Source: an uncultured Acidobacteriota bacterium (GTDB lineage Bacteria > Acidobacteriota > Blastocatellia > Pyrinomonadales > Pyrinomonadaceae). From it: a stretch of DNA of 16,622 bases. Under the pieces are notes generated by a model that ran no database searches, was not told the origin of the DNA, and saw only the letters and a list, made by a program, of their open reading frames with translations. This document shows, piece by piece, positions 6,522 to 13,837 of this stretch. The translations under genes were made by a program, and so were the position numbers. The stretch is from NCBI GenBank assembly GCA_902826505.1, contig CADEFG010000028.1, forward strand, positions 1 to 16,622, written 5' to 3'. Every line of letters begins with the position of its first letter. Position 1 is the stretch's first letter.

Positions 6522-7526
6522 ATGAAAGCAGTTTATGTCAAGGAATTCGGCGGGGCGGAAAATCTGGAGCTCCGCGAAGTCGAAAATCCGCCGCGCACCG
6601 CGGGAAAAGAAGTTTTAGTAAATGTCAAAGCGTCGGCATTAAACCGCGCCGATCTTTTACAAAGAAAAGGATTTTATCCCGCGCCCGAAGGTTTTCCCGA
6701 ACGAATTTTGGGCTTGGAATTTGCGGGCGAAGTTTCGGAAATCGGGGCTGAAGTTGCGAATTTTAACCCCGGCGACCGCGTTTTCGGTATCACAGCGGGC
6801 GGCGCGCAAGCTGAATTTCTTTTGTCGGACGAATCTTTGCTCGCGTCGATTCCCGAAAATCTGAGTTTCACCGAAGCCGCCGCCGTTCCCGAAGCTTTTA
6901 TTACGGCGCATGACGCGATTTTTACAAATGCTCGGTTAAAAGAAAACGAAACGCTGATGATTCACGCCGTCGGTTCGGGCGTCGGGCTTGCCGCGCTGCA
7001 GCTCGCCAAGGCACGAAATATAAAAGTCATCGGAACTTCGCGAACCGCGGATAAATTGGAAAAATGCGAAAAATTGGGACTCGATTTCGGAATCGTCACG
7101 GGCGGCGTTTCGTTTGACGCGAATCCGAAAATATTTGCCGAACTCGTTCAACATCTGAACGCCGAGAAAGGCATTGACGTAATTTTAGATCTGGTCGGCG
7201 CGGCTTATTTTCAGGCAAATCTCGAAAGTTTGAATTTAAAAGGCAGACTCATTTTAGTCGGCACGACGAGCGGCGCAAAGGCTGAATTAAATTTCTCGCA
7301 AGTGATGTCGAAACGTTTGAAAATTATCGGGACGGTTTTGCGCTCGCGCGCTGGCGGCGAAAAAGCTGAGGCGACCGCTGCATTTGCCGCCGAAGTCGTG
7401 CCGCTTTTGGCTGACGGAACATTAAAGCCGAATATTGATCAGATCTTTAAGATCGAAGAAATTCAAAAAGCGCACGAATATCTGGAATCGAACGCGAGCT
7501 TCGGCAAGGTCGTTTTGGAATTTTGA
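6522..7526 (+). CDS. NAD(P)H quinone oxidoreductase, PIG3/zeta-crystallin type
   Basis: A 334-aa member of the zinc-independent medium-chain dehydrogenase/reductase family. It starts MKAVYVKEFGGAENLELREV and has the GroES-like half with NRADLLQRKGFYP (41-53) and GLEFAGEVSEIG (64-75), both typical of the TP53I3/PIG3 branch. The nucleotide-binding fold carries AVGSGVG (149-155), the usual AxGxxG variant. The structural zinc cysteines of alcohol dehydrogenases are absent. Family members reduce quinones with NADPH in the cytoplasm. The length is normal for the family. No strong Shine-Dalgarno precedes the ATG. The next gene (7853-7581) faces it, so it is transcribed alone or together with the 142-aa gene. 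Confidence 0.92.
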   Translation: MKAVYVKEFGGAENLELREVENPPRTAGKEVLVNVKASALNRADLLQRKGFYPAPEGFPERILGLEFAGEVSEIGAEVANFNPGDRVFGITAGGAQAEFLLSDESLLASIPENLSFTEAAAVPEAFITAHDAIFTNARLKENETLMIHAVGSGVGLAALQLAKARNIKVIGTSRTADKLEKCEKLGLDFGIVTGGVSFDANPKIFAELVQHLNAEKGIDVILDLVGAAYFQANLESLNLKGRLILVGTTSGAKAELNFSQVMSKRLKIIGTVLRSRAGGEKAEATAAFAAEVVPLLADGTLKPNIDQIFKIEEIQKAHEYLESNASFGKVVLEF

Positions 7527-7580
7527 GAAAGTTTTCGGCGAGAAAAATTCGGCACCGTAAATATCTTCGCAGTTTTATCT

Positions 7581-7853
7581 CTAAACCGCTTTATTGCTGA
7601 TTCTGGCGGCAGTTTCGTCGGTCACGATGCAAAGTCCCGAAACCCGGCGCGCGTCGAGTTCCATTATTTTTTGTTCGGCTTCGGCGTAAGTCAGACCGCT
7701 CGCCTCGCATTTATCGAATGAAACGACCGACCAAATCGCTTCGCGCAATTCGTTTGGAAAATCTTTGGTCGGCGCGTTTATTTCAACTGCCGAAGCGACG
7801 TTTTCCCTGCCTTTTTGCGCTTCCTTCGGATTTTCCTTTTTTTTAGCCGTCAT
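7581..7853 (-). CDS. Unrecognised 90-aa protein
   Basis: The ATG at 7853-7851 is preferred because GGAAG lies eight bases upstream; an in-frame TTG two codons earlier (7859) is less likely. The protein starts with a Lys/Glu-rich tail (MTAKKKENPKEAQKG), then a compact part with FPNELREAIWSVVSFDKCEASGL (about 32-54) and YAEAEQKIMELDARRVSGL. I do not recognise a family. It is small, soluble and without Cys pairs (Cys at 49 and 75). Its codon use is like its neighbours, supporting a real gene. It converges on the oxidoreductase gene, 54 bp away, with no clear terminator between them. Confidence 0.6.
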   Translation of the reverse strand: MTAKKKENPKEAQKGRENVASAVEINAPTKDFPNELREAIWSVVSFDKCEASGLTYAEAEQKIMELDARRVSGLCIVTDETAARISNKAV

Positions 7854-7985
7854 TTCCAAATCTTCCGTCGTTTGACTAAAACCTTAAAACATAAAGGTTT
7901 TTCAAAACATAGCACAAAATTTATAAAGATGTAAAAGTTTTAAAGATGTGAGTTTTGCCGAAATTAAGAACAATGAAGACCTGAA

Positions 7986-8028
7986 AATGAATGAACATTC
8001 ATTCACGACTTCAAAATGAATCTTCATT
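7986..8028. promoter_or_regulatory. TetR-type operator pair upstream of the SDR gene
   Basis: TGAATGA-ACAT-TCATTCA (7988-8005) is a perfect 7-bp dyad. It also reads as AATGAATG-AA-CATTCATT (7986-8003). A second dyad, AATGAA-TC-TTCATT, lies at 8015-8028, between the -35 and -10 elements. The TGAATGA/TCATTCA half-sites resemble sites of TetR-family fatty-acid regulators such as Bacillus subtilis FadR. No regulator gene is in this window. Confidence 0.55.
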
Positions 8029-8038
8029 CGGCTATACT
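8010..8038 (+). promoter_or_regulatory. Promoter of the SDR gene
   Basis: TTCAAA (8010-8015) and TATACT (8033-8038) are 17 bp apart. The -10 lies nine bases before the ATG at 8047, so the transcript would be leaderless or nearly so; there is also no Shine-Dalgarno. The operator dyads flank and overlap these boxes, which suits repression. Confidence 0.5.
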
Positions 8039-8046
8039 TTTTTTCT

Positions 8047-9117
8047 ATGAGTTTTACCGAAACAATTTTTCTGACAGGTTTTCCCGGCTTTATCGCGCAC
8101 CGCCTGGTCGCGCGTCTGACAAGCCCGAACACGCAGTTTTTCCTGCTTGTCCAAAAACAATTTACCGAAAAAGCAATGAGCGATATTGAAAAAATCGCTC
8201 AGGAAACAAATGTCCCGCTCGAAAATTTCGCGCTGATCGAGGGCGACATCACGCGTGAAAATCTCGGAATTTCGGACGAAGATCTCAAAACCGTTCTCTC
8301 GGAAACGACCGACGTTCATCATCTCGCGGCGATCTACGATCTCGCGGTCGAGAAAGATCTCGCGTATCGGGTCAATCTCGAAGGCACGCGAAACGTCAAT
8401 GCACTCGTCAAAAAAATGCCGAATTTACGGCGTTATAATTATGTTTCGACCTGTTATGTTGCCGGCAAACGAACCGGCGAAATCCCCGAAGACGAGCTCG
8501 AACACGACGCGGGTTTTCGTAATTATTACGAGGAAACAAAATATTTCGCGGAAATGGAAGTCGAAAAGCTCAAAGCGGAAGTGCCGGTCACGATCTTTCG
8601 TCCGGCGGTCGTCGTCGGCGATTCCCGAACGGGCGAAACGGCGAAATACGACGGCATTTATTACGTTATTTTTTATTACAAAAAATTTGCGCCGCTTCTT
8701 CGGCTTGCCAATGTCGGCAACAAAACCGTGCGGCTCAATCTGGTGCCGGTCGATTTTGTCGTCAAAAGCATCGCGACGCTTTCAAAAGATGAAGCGGCAA
8801 TCGGCAAAACGATCGCGCTCGCCGACCCGCAGCCGCTTTCGACCGCCGAGATTTGCGACGTGATCATCGAAGCCCTGACGGGCAAAAAATCGGTCATCAC
8901 GCCGCCGCCGAGTTTGGTCGAATTTTCGCTTCAATTACCGTTTTCGCCGGTTCTGACCGGCTTGCCGCATTACGGCGTGCCGTATTTTTTTCTCTCGCAA
9001 ACCTACAGCACGAAAGTTTCCGAAGAGCTTCTCAAAGCGCATCAAATTGAATGTCCGGGTTTTAAAACTTACGCCAAAAATCTCGTCAAATTTGTCGAAA
9101 AACATCCCGTTTTGTGA
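8047..9117 (+). CDS. Extended SDR oxidoreductase, acyl/thioester-reductase-like
   Basis: A 356-aa extended short-chain dehydrogenase. The N-terminal Rossmann motif is TGFPGFIA (10-17; TGxxGxxG with the last Gly as Ala). The active site has S134 (YVSTCYVAG) and Y161-x3-K165 (YEETK). HHLAAIYDLAV (91-101) and FRPAVVVGDSRTGE (about 184-197) are typical of the branch with thioester-reductase domains and fatty acyl-CoA reductases. It probably reduces or modifies an acyl- or isoprenoid-type substrate with NAD(P)H; the substrate cannot be read from sequence. The TetR-type dyads over its promoter, resembling FadR sites, fit a lipid role. It stands alone: the next gene starts 100 bp further on with its own RBS. 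Confidence 0.85.
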   Translation: MSFTETIFLTGFPGFIAHRLVARLTSPNTQFFLLVQKQFTEKAMSDIEKIAQETNVPLENFALIEGDITRENLGISDEDLKTVLSETTDVHHLAAIYDLAVEKDLAYRVNLEGTRNVNALVKKMPNLRRYNYVSTCYVAGKRTGEIPEDELEHDAGFRNYYEETKYFAEMEVEKLKAEVPVTIFRPAVVVGDSRTGETAKYDGIYYVIFYYKKFAPLLRLANVGNKTVRLNLVPVDFVVKSIATLSKDEAAIGKTIALADPQPLSTAEICDVIIEALTGKKSVITPPPSLVEFSLQLPFSPVLTGLPHYGVPYFFLSQTYSTKVSEELLKAHQIECPGFKTYAKNLVKFVEKHPVL

Positions 9118-9217
9118 GATTTAACAAACTCTTTACAAATCTTTTCGGGATTGCAAAGCAAATCTTTCAAAAATTGTCGCATCATAAAACCAAAGTTGTT
9201 AAAGTTTCAGAGGTTTT

Positions 9218-10339
9218 ATGATTTTGCCGCGCACTAAATTTTTTCTCCAGTTTTTCGTCGTTTTTTTTGTTTTGAGCGTTTTTGCGAGCGCCCAATCGGG
9301 GCGCACAACGCCACGACCGACGCCGGCGCCGTCCGACGACAGCCCCGAAAAAGTTTTTACCGAAGAGATCAAGCTCAATATTTCGGCGTTTGACGAGACC
9401 GGAAAGTTCTTTTCGGGCGCCAAAAAAGAAGACTTGGTCATCAATGAAGACGGCGTTTTGCATCAGGCTTCGAGTCTCCGGCGAATTCCCGCAACCGTTT
9501 TGATCGTTTTGGATACGGGCGGCGAAGATCGTCAGGCAAAAGATTTTAAGACGACGCGCGAAACCGCCAAAGCCTTGATCAACGGACTGAAAGCGGATGA
9601 TACGGTCGCGCTTTTGGAATATAACGACAACGCCAAAATTCTCGCCGAATGGACAAATGATAAAACCCAGCTTTTGACGGCTTTGGACAAAAATCTTGGG
9701 CTTGGCAAGCGGTCGCGGTTTATCGAAGCGTTAAATCTGGCGGTCAATTTTTTTGATAAATCGAATCTTGAAAATCGTCATCTGGTTTTGATCACCGACG
9801 GTTTGGACAGCACAAGCGACGACAACGAACGAATCAAGGCGATAAAAAATCTGCTCGCGACCGACATCAATGTCCATATTTTAAGCTACACGAAAATGGA
9901 ACAAACAATTGTTCAGCAGCGCGTTAAAACCGTGCAGGGCGGCGGCACGCAGAAAAAAGAACTTCCGCCGGGAGCCGATATTCCCGTTCAGGGACAAACG
10001 AAAACTTATCCCGTAATGACGATCAATCTTGACCGCGCGATGATTCGCAAAATCCGCGAACGCGGCGAAAATCTGGCGAATAGCGAAAAGGCTCTGACCA
10101 AACTTTCCGAAGACACGAACGGGTTGTTTTTGCTGCCCGAAACGCGCGCCGAGATGATCGAAAAAACCGATTTTCTCGCCAAGAATATCGATTCGAATTA
10201 CGTTGTCACCTATACGCCGAAACGCGCTTTGAGCGATGTGCGGGTCACCGAAGAACGCAACATCGAAATCACCTCGCGCCGTTCAGGACTGGAAGTTCTC
10301 GCGAAACGCAAATTGATTGTCAGACCCGAAAACAAATAA
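9218..10339 (+). CDS. Secreted VWFA-related Acidobacterial domain protein
   Basis: A 373-aa protein. Residues 1-25 form a signal peptide (hydrophobic FFLQFFVVFFVLSVF, then ASAQ cleavage site), followed by a Pro/Thr-rich linker (30-42). After a short beta-rich part (EEDLVINEDGV-like, 70-80) comes a von Willebrand factor A domain starting PATVLIVLDTGGE (91-103), with LVLITDGLDST further on. The C-terminus (VVTYTPKR...VTEERNIEITSRR) is that of the VWFA-related Acidobacterial family, found mainly in Acidobacteriota. The usual MIDAS DxSxS is D99-T-G-G-E here, so metal binding is probably altered. The exported location is inferred from the signal peptide. AGAGG lies six bases before the ATG and is a good RBS. 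The biological role of the family is unknown. Confidence 0.88.
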   Translation: MILPRTKFFLQFFVVFFVLSVFASAQSGRTTPRPTPAPSDDSPEKVFTEEIKLNISAFDETGKFFSGAKKEDLVINEDGVLHQASSLRRIPATVLIVLDTGGEDRQAKDFKTTRETAKALINGLKADDTVALLEYNDNAKILAEWTNDKTQLLTALDKNLGLGKRSRFIEALNLAVNFFDKSNLENRHLVLITDGLDSTSDDNERIKAIKNLLATDINVHILSYTKMEQTIVQQRVKTVQGGGTQKKELPPGADIPVQGQTKTYPVMTINLDRAMIRKIRERGENLANSEKALTKLSEDTNGLFLLPETRAEMIEKTDFLAKNIDSNYVVTYTPKRALSDVRVTEERNIEITSRRSGLEVLAKRKLIVRPENK

Positions 10340-10450
10340 ACTTTCCGACCGGCGTTTTTTCTCCCGGCAAACAATTTAAATAACGGTAAAATATCGCTAA
10401 AACGGGTTTCCCGCACTTACTTCTGATCGCCCTTTAAGCCAAAAAATTTC

Positions 10451-10480
10451 TTTACAGAGATTATCTCGATTTAGTATTCT
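10451..10480 (+). promoter_or_regulatory. Possible promoter of the zinc-ribbon gene
   Basis: TTTACA (10451-10456) and TATTCT (10475-10480) are 18 bp apart, giving a leader of about 65 nt before the ATG at 10551. An unused AAGGAG follows at 10486-10491, far from any start codon. The remaining gap sequence (10340-10550) shows no other clear signal. Confidence 0.35.
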
Positions 10481-10550
10481 AGATAAGGAGAAAACCTCGA
10501 ATTACTCTTTTCAAAATCTTCAAACTTTCTGAAAACCCCTTTTCAAATAT

Positions 10551-11828
10551 ATGAAAATAACTGAATGTTCCTATTGCGGGGCACTGGCGATCACAAACCA
10601 GGATATTTGTGCATCATGTGAGTCGCTGGTTTCGCCCGAAGCTCACTTCGTCACTGAAAATGTAGTCAAACCGGCGACAGACAGATTCCAACAAACTGGT
10701 TTAAATCCCGCATACCCGTCACCGAACAATGAATTTATTCCGCCAATCCGTGAGAATCGTAATAATTTTGCCAATCCCTACGCGCCGACCCAACCGGCTT
10801 TAGATTCAAAATGTTTGAGATGTAAGACAGCCGTCCCGCGCGGACAGTCAAAATGTTTTGATTGTGAAAGTAAAAAAACTTCATCCTTAAAATTTTTCGC
10901 GGTCTTGACGATTTTAGCCGGTTTGATCGGCTTTTTCGGTTTTGACTATATTTACGAAAAGATTTCTCCGCGCGGGATTTTTAGAAAATACGCCAAGACG
11001 ACCGGCGCCGACGACTCGCTTGTTTTTGAAAACTTTTCACTCAAAGGTGAGGCGCGCGTAACAGTGATTTCGGGTTTTGGCTTTAATGCCGAATCATTGA
11101 ACAATAAGTTATCTTCACCAAGCTCAAACAATCAGGACGGTGGAGACAAATTTTCGTTTAAGATGATTTACCAGAAACCGAATAAATCGAGTATCGAATT
11201 TTTCAAAGGCGATGGTCCGGAAAGTCAGACCGCCTTTAAACAGGTTTTCGACGGCGTCCGCGGATGGAAATATACGAATATGCCAAATCAACCGGGCGGT
11301 TATCAGGACACCAACGATGCTTTTGCGTCCAAGAAAATGGGATTGGGATTGGAAGATTTTGATTCGGTAGAATTTTTGAACGATGAAATCACTCTTGAAT
11401 TCGGGACAGAAACCATCAAGGTATTGTCCGGCAGAAAAAATTTCGAAATGGGCGGAGTTCAAACCCCAACAGATTCAAAGGTTATCGTTAAGGGCAATCA
11501 CAAGCGGAACGGAATAACCGAATCCTCGCTGCTGGTTTTTGACCAACAGACCGGTTTGTTGCTCGGGACTATTAAAAACGCTTTACTTAACAATGTCCCC
11601 GTGACGACGGTCATTTACTTCAATAATTACGAAAAGTTTTCGGTCAACCGGAAGGGCTATTTCGGTGTCGCCAAACAAATGACTTTGGTTCCGACCAGAA
11701 TGACTTTTGTCACCGGGAAAAGTCAAGCCTCTGCGATGACCGGTAACTCGCTGCTGATGATGGACTTGAATGTCAAAGGTCTCGAAATTGACGCGCCGAT
11801 TGATGAAAATTACTTCCAGAAGCAGTAG
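10551..11828 (+). CDS. Membrane-anchored double zinc-ribbon protein with LolA-like outer domain
   Basis: A 425-aa protein. Two short zinc ribbons open it: C6/C9-C20/C23 and C88/C91-C102/C105. They are joined by a Pro/Asn-rich linker (about 50-82). One membrane helix follows (about 112-131, SLKFFAVLTILAGLIGFFGF), then a beta-rich domain of about 280 residues (150-425). The domain ends NVKGLEIDAPIDENYFQKQ, a closing pattern seen in LolA/LolB-like outer-membrane-lipoprotein sorting and related acidobacterial proteins. The topology would put the ribbons in the cytoplasm and the large domain outside (inference). The exact function is unknown; it could sense or bind a lipid or lipoprotein. No Shine-Dalgarno precedes the ATG. 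The gene stands alone. Confidence 0.75.
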   Translation: MKITECSYCGALAITNQDICASCESLVSPEAHFVTENVVKPATDRFQQTGLNPAYPSPNNEFIPPIRENRNNFANPYAPTQPALDSKCLRCKTAVPRGQSKCFDCESKKTSSLKFFAVLTILAGLIGFFGFDYIYEKISPRGIFRKYAKTTGADDSLVFENFSLKGEARVTVISGFGFNAESLNNKLSSPSSNNQDGGDKFSFKMIYQKPNKSSIEFFKGDGPESQTAFKQVFDGVRGWKYTNMPNQPGGYQDTNDAFASKKMGLGLEDFDSVEFLNDEITLEFGTETIKVLSGRKNFEMGGVQTPTDSKVIVKGNHKRNGITESSLLVFDQQTGLLLGTIKNALLNNVPVTTVIYFNNYEKFSVNRKGYFGVAKQMTLVPTRMTFVTGKSQASAMTGNSLLMMDLNVKGLEIDAPIDENYFQKQ

Positions 11829-12035
11829 CGAGTAGTCGATTTTTGTTTGACAAAGGTGTTTCAATTTTCTAAATTCAGAATATAGACTTTTTAGTAAAGA
11901 TTCTAAAAATGAAAAGATCTCAGCTTAAAAATGAAATTTGTCGGTGCTGTTGCGGATGTCTTTGCGCGGCGCGGCGGCTGAGATTGGGCGTTAGAAAAAT
12001 GTAAAAAATAAAACGCTAAAATAAAAAATATCCAG

Positions 12036-12072
12036 TCGGTCGTGAAATTAAAAACAGAAAATTAACGACCGA
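12036..12072 (+). terminator. Hairpin followed by T-rich tract, possible terminator
   Basis: TCGGTCGT (12036-12043) and ACGACCGA (12065-12072) form an 8-bp stem with a 21-nt AT-rich loop, followed by TTTTCTTTTG. It lies 208 bp after the zinc-ribbon gene and 55 bp before the cysteine synthase gene, so it could be a terminator or a leader hairpin. The large loop makes it weak. The rest of 11829-12126 is AT-rich and shows nothing else. Confidence 0.35.
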
Positions 12073-12126
12073 TTTTCTTTTGTCAGGACGGCTTCAATTA
12101 GCGGGTAATTTTAGTAAAACAGCAAG

Positions 12127-13092
12127 ATGCAAACAGCAGTAAAAGAAACAAAAATAGCAAAAGATTTTCGGGCGACAGAGATTTCAAAATCGTTTTTGGA
12201 ATCGGCGATCGGCAACACGCCTTTGATTCGTCTGCGGTCGGTGACGCGGGATTTGCCCGAAAACATCGAGATTTACGCAAAAGCCGAATATTTGAATCCG
12301 GGCGGTTCGGTCAAAGACCGCGCGGCGCTCGCGATGATTTTGGCGGGCGAAAAATCGGGCGAACTTGAAAAAGGCAAAACGATTCTCGACGCGACGAGCG
12401 GCAACACGGGCATCGCCTACGCGATGATCGGCGCGGCGCGCGGCTATCGGGTGACGCTTGCTCTGCCGAAAAACGCGAGCGCCGCGCGCAAAAGAATATT
12501 AAAACTCTACGGTGCGGAGATTATCGAAACCGATCCGGTGAACGGCACCGACGGTGCGCAAATCGTTGCTAAAGAACTAGCCCGCCAATTTCCCGACCGA
12601 TATTTTTATCCCGACCAATATAACAACGAAGCAAATTGGAAAGCGCATTTCGCGACGACCGCGCCGGAAATCTGGTGGCAAACTCACGGACGGATCACGC
12701 ATTTTGTCGCCGGACTCGGGACGACGGGAACTTTTATCGGCACCAGCAAAAGATTAAAGGAACTAAATTCCCGATTGCAGGCGATCTCGGTTCAGCCCGC
12801 GTCGCCATTACACGGTTTGGAAGGCATGAAACATCTCGAAACGGCGATCGTGCCGGGAATTTACGATGCGCGTGTGGCGAACGAAAATACGACGGTCGAA
12901 ACCGAAGACGCCCAAAACATGACGCGGTGTTTGGCGCGTGAAGAAGGCTTGTTCGTCGGCGTCAGCTCGGGCGCCAACGTGTTCGCCGCGCTTCGCATTG
13001 CCCGTAAATTAAAAGAAAATGCGGTCATCGTGACGATTTTGTGCGACGGCGGCGGAAAATATTTGAACGAAGATTTTTGGGACGAAGCGTAA
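12127..13092 (+). CDS. cysM: Cysteine synthase, CysM-type, PLP-dependent
   Basis: A 321-aa fold-type II PLP enzyme. The PLP lysine is K63 in NPGGSVKDRAA (58-67); the substrate loop is TSGNTG (90-95); the phosphate-binding Gly-rich loop is AGLGTTGTF, and SSGAN and CDGGGKY follow. Family enzymes make cysteine from O-acetyl- or O-phosphoserine and sulfide, or from a sulfur-carrier thiocarboxylate. The neighbours downstream (Mec-type JAMM peptidase and CysO-like carrier fused to an E1) match the actinobacterial CysO-CysM-Mec set, so carrier-bound sulfur is the likely donor (inference). A cystathionine beta-synthase is the main alternative, since a transsulfuration-type PLP gene is nearby. It has only a weak RBS (AGCAAG). 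The symbol is given by context. Confidence 0.85.
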   Translation: MQTAVKETKIAKDFRATEISKSFLESAIGNTPLIRLRSVTRDLPENIEIYAKAEYLNPGGSVKDRAALAMILAGEKSGELEKGKTILDATSGNTGIAYAMIGAARGYRVTLALPKNASAARKRILKLYGAEIIETDPVNGTDGAQIVAKELARQFPDRYFYPDQYNNEANWKAHFATTAPEIWWQTHGRITHFVAGLGTTGTFIGTSKRLKELNSRLQAISVQPASPLHGLEGMKHLETAIVPGIYDARVANENTTVETEDAQNMTRCLAREEGLFVGVSSGANVFAALRIARKLKENAVIVTILCDGGGKYLNEDFWDEA

Positions 13093-13190
13093 ATTGGTTT
13101 TGACCAAACTTTTATTCGTAGTTCTTTGAAAATTTAATTGCGTGTCGTATTGCGGGTTTTGAGAAAATTTGTTGATAATGATTGTTAATT

Positions 13191-13475
13191 ATGAATGATA
13201 CAGAATTATTTTTACTTGAAAATATTCTCGACTCGTTAGACCGGCTATTTGATGAAGATTCTCAGGTGATTGATGTTTATGTCCTTATCTTCGCAACGGC
13301 AAAAGCGTTGGCTGAAACCAATCACTTTCAGATTCTTGATACTGCATCAAATAAACTTGATGCAGTTCTTAAAACTATTAAGTCAAAAAATGAGCTACGT
13401 AAAGCTGCACTAATAGAAACAGATGAACTTCGTCATTATATAGCTAAACTTGTTCCACCTTTTGTAAATAACTAG
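13191..13475 (+). CDS. Unrecognised 94-aa protein, AT-rich
   Basis: The ATG at 13191 (MNDTELFLLENILDSL) is preferred over an in-frame TTG at 13182. The protein is acidic and all-helical in appearance, with no Cys, signal peptide or membrane span. I do not recognise a family. Its base and codon use (TTA, ATT, AAT, ACT) is clearly more AT-rich than the genes around it, suggesting later acquisition. It sits between the cysteine synthase gene and a small-RNA-like region. Small acidic helical proteins of this size include immunity proteins, but nothing here identifies it as one. Confidence 0.6.
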   Translation: MNDTELFLLENILDSLDRLFDEDSQVIDVYVLIFATAKALAETNHFQILDTASNKLDAVLKTIKSKNELRKAALIETDELRHYIAKLVPPFVNN

Positions 13476-13513
13476 TGAGACAGATTCTAAATCTCAACAA
13501 AAACTAATCCAAC

Positions 13514-13543
13514 TTGACACGCTCGGCTCGTTTCCTGTAAATT
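13514..13543 (+). promoter_or_regulatory. Promoter of a possible small RNA
   Basis: A consensus TTGACA (13514-13519) and TAAATT (13538-13543) are 18 bp apart. No ORF follows before the terminator at 13659, so the transcript would be non-coding. Confidence 0.4.
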
Positions 13544-13549
13544 GCAAAT

Positions 13550-13695
13550 TAGTTCTTTAATTGCTTTCAAATTTTTGAAAGCGCGAAAAGTGGCGATTTA
13601 AGGTTAACTTGCTCCACTTCAAAAAAACTGCTAAACAACTGCAAAGAGATTTTTTTTCAAAGCTCTCGTGCTTTTATTTAGCACGAGAGCTTTTT
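13550..13695 (+). ncRNA. Candidate small RNA with three hairpins
   Basis: Between a TTGACA promoter and a strong terminator lie about 146 bases with no gene. The predicted hairpins are GCTTTCAAA-TT-TTTGAAAGC (13563-13582), AAGTGG/CCACTT (13588-13619), and the terminator (13659-13693). I do not recognise a known RNA family. It could instead be the 3' UTR of the preceding 94-aa gene. Confidence 0.35.
13659..13695 (+). terminator. Strong rho-independent terminator
   Basis: A perfect 14-bp stem, AAAGCTCTCGTGCT (13659-13672) with AGCACGAGAGCTTT (13680-13693), has a 7-nt loop and ends in a T run. A T8 run on the left (13650-13657) would let it also work on the other strand. Confidence 0.85.
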
Positions 13696-13707
13696 CGTTT
13701 TTGGAGT

Positions 13708-13830
13708 CCGGGAACGCCGTCATCTTGACGGCACAGATTGCGAGAGCAATCTTAAATCGCTTGGTAATTTAACTTTGAAATTTGTTTGAACGCGCTGGCG
13801 TTCAATGCCGTCAAGATGACGGCGTTCCGG
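13708..13830. repeat. MITE-like palindromic element upstream of the PLP gene
   Basis: The terminal inverted repeats match over 25 bases (13708-13733 with 13806-13830, one extra G on the left). Each holds an inner hairpin GCCGTCA-TCT-TGACGGC. Inside are two more hairpins, AGATTGC-GAGA-GCAATCT and TTGAACGC-GCTG-GCGTTCAA. No ORF is inside. It ends seven bases before the ATG at 13838, and its last bases form part of GGGAGA, the likely RBS. It is probably a non-autonomous mobile or REP-type element. Confidence 0.75.
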
Positions 13831-13837
13831 GAGATTT

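Noticed and set aside
8255..8863. 202-aa plus-strand open frame inside the SDR gene
   Set aside because: Overlaps the well-supported SDR frame and is Ser/Arg-rich without motifs.
10486..10491. AAGGAG as a ribosome-binding site
   Set aside because: No start codon follows at a usable distance; the next ATG is 60 bases away at 10551.
13708..13830. Intrinsic terminator only
   Set aside because: The matched 25-base arms are 70 bases apart, enclose further hairpins and have no T-tract; the real terminator is just before it at 13659-13695.
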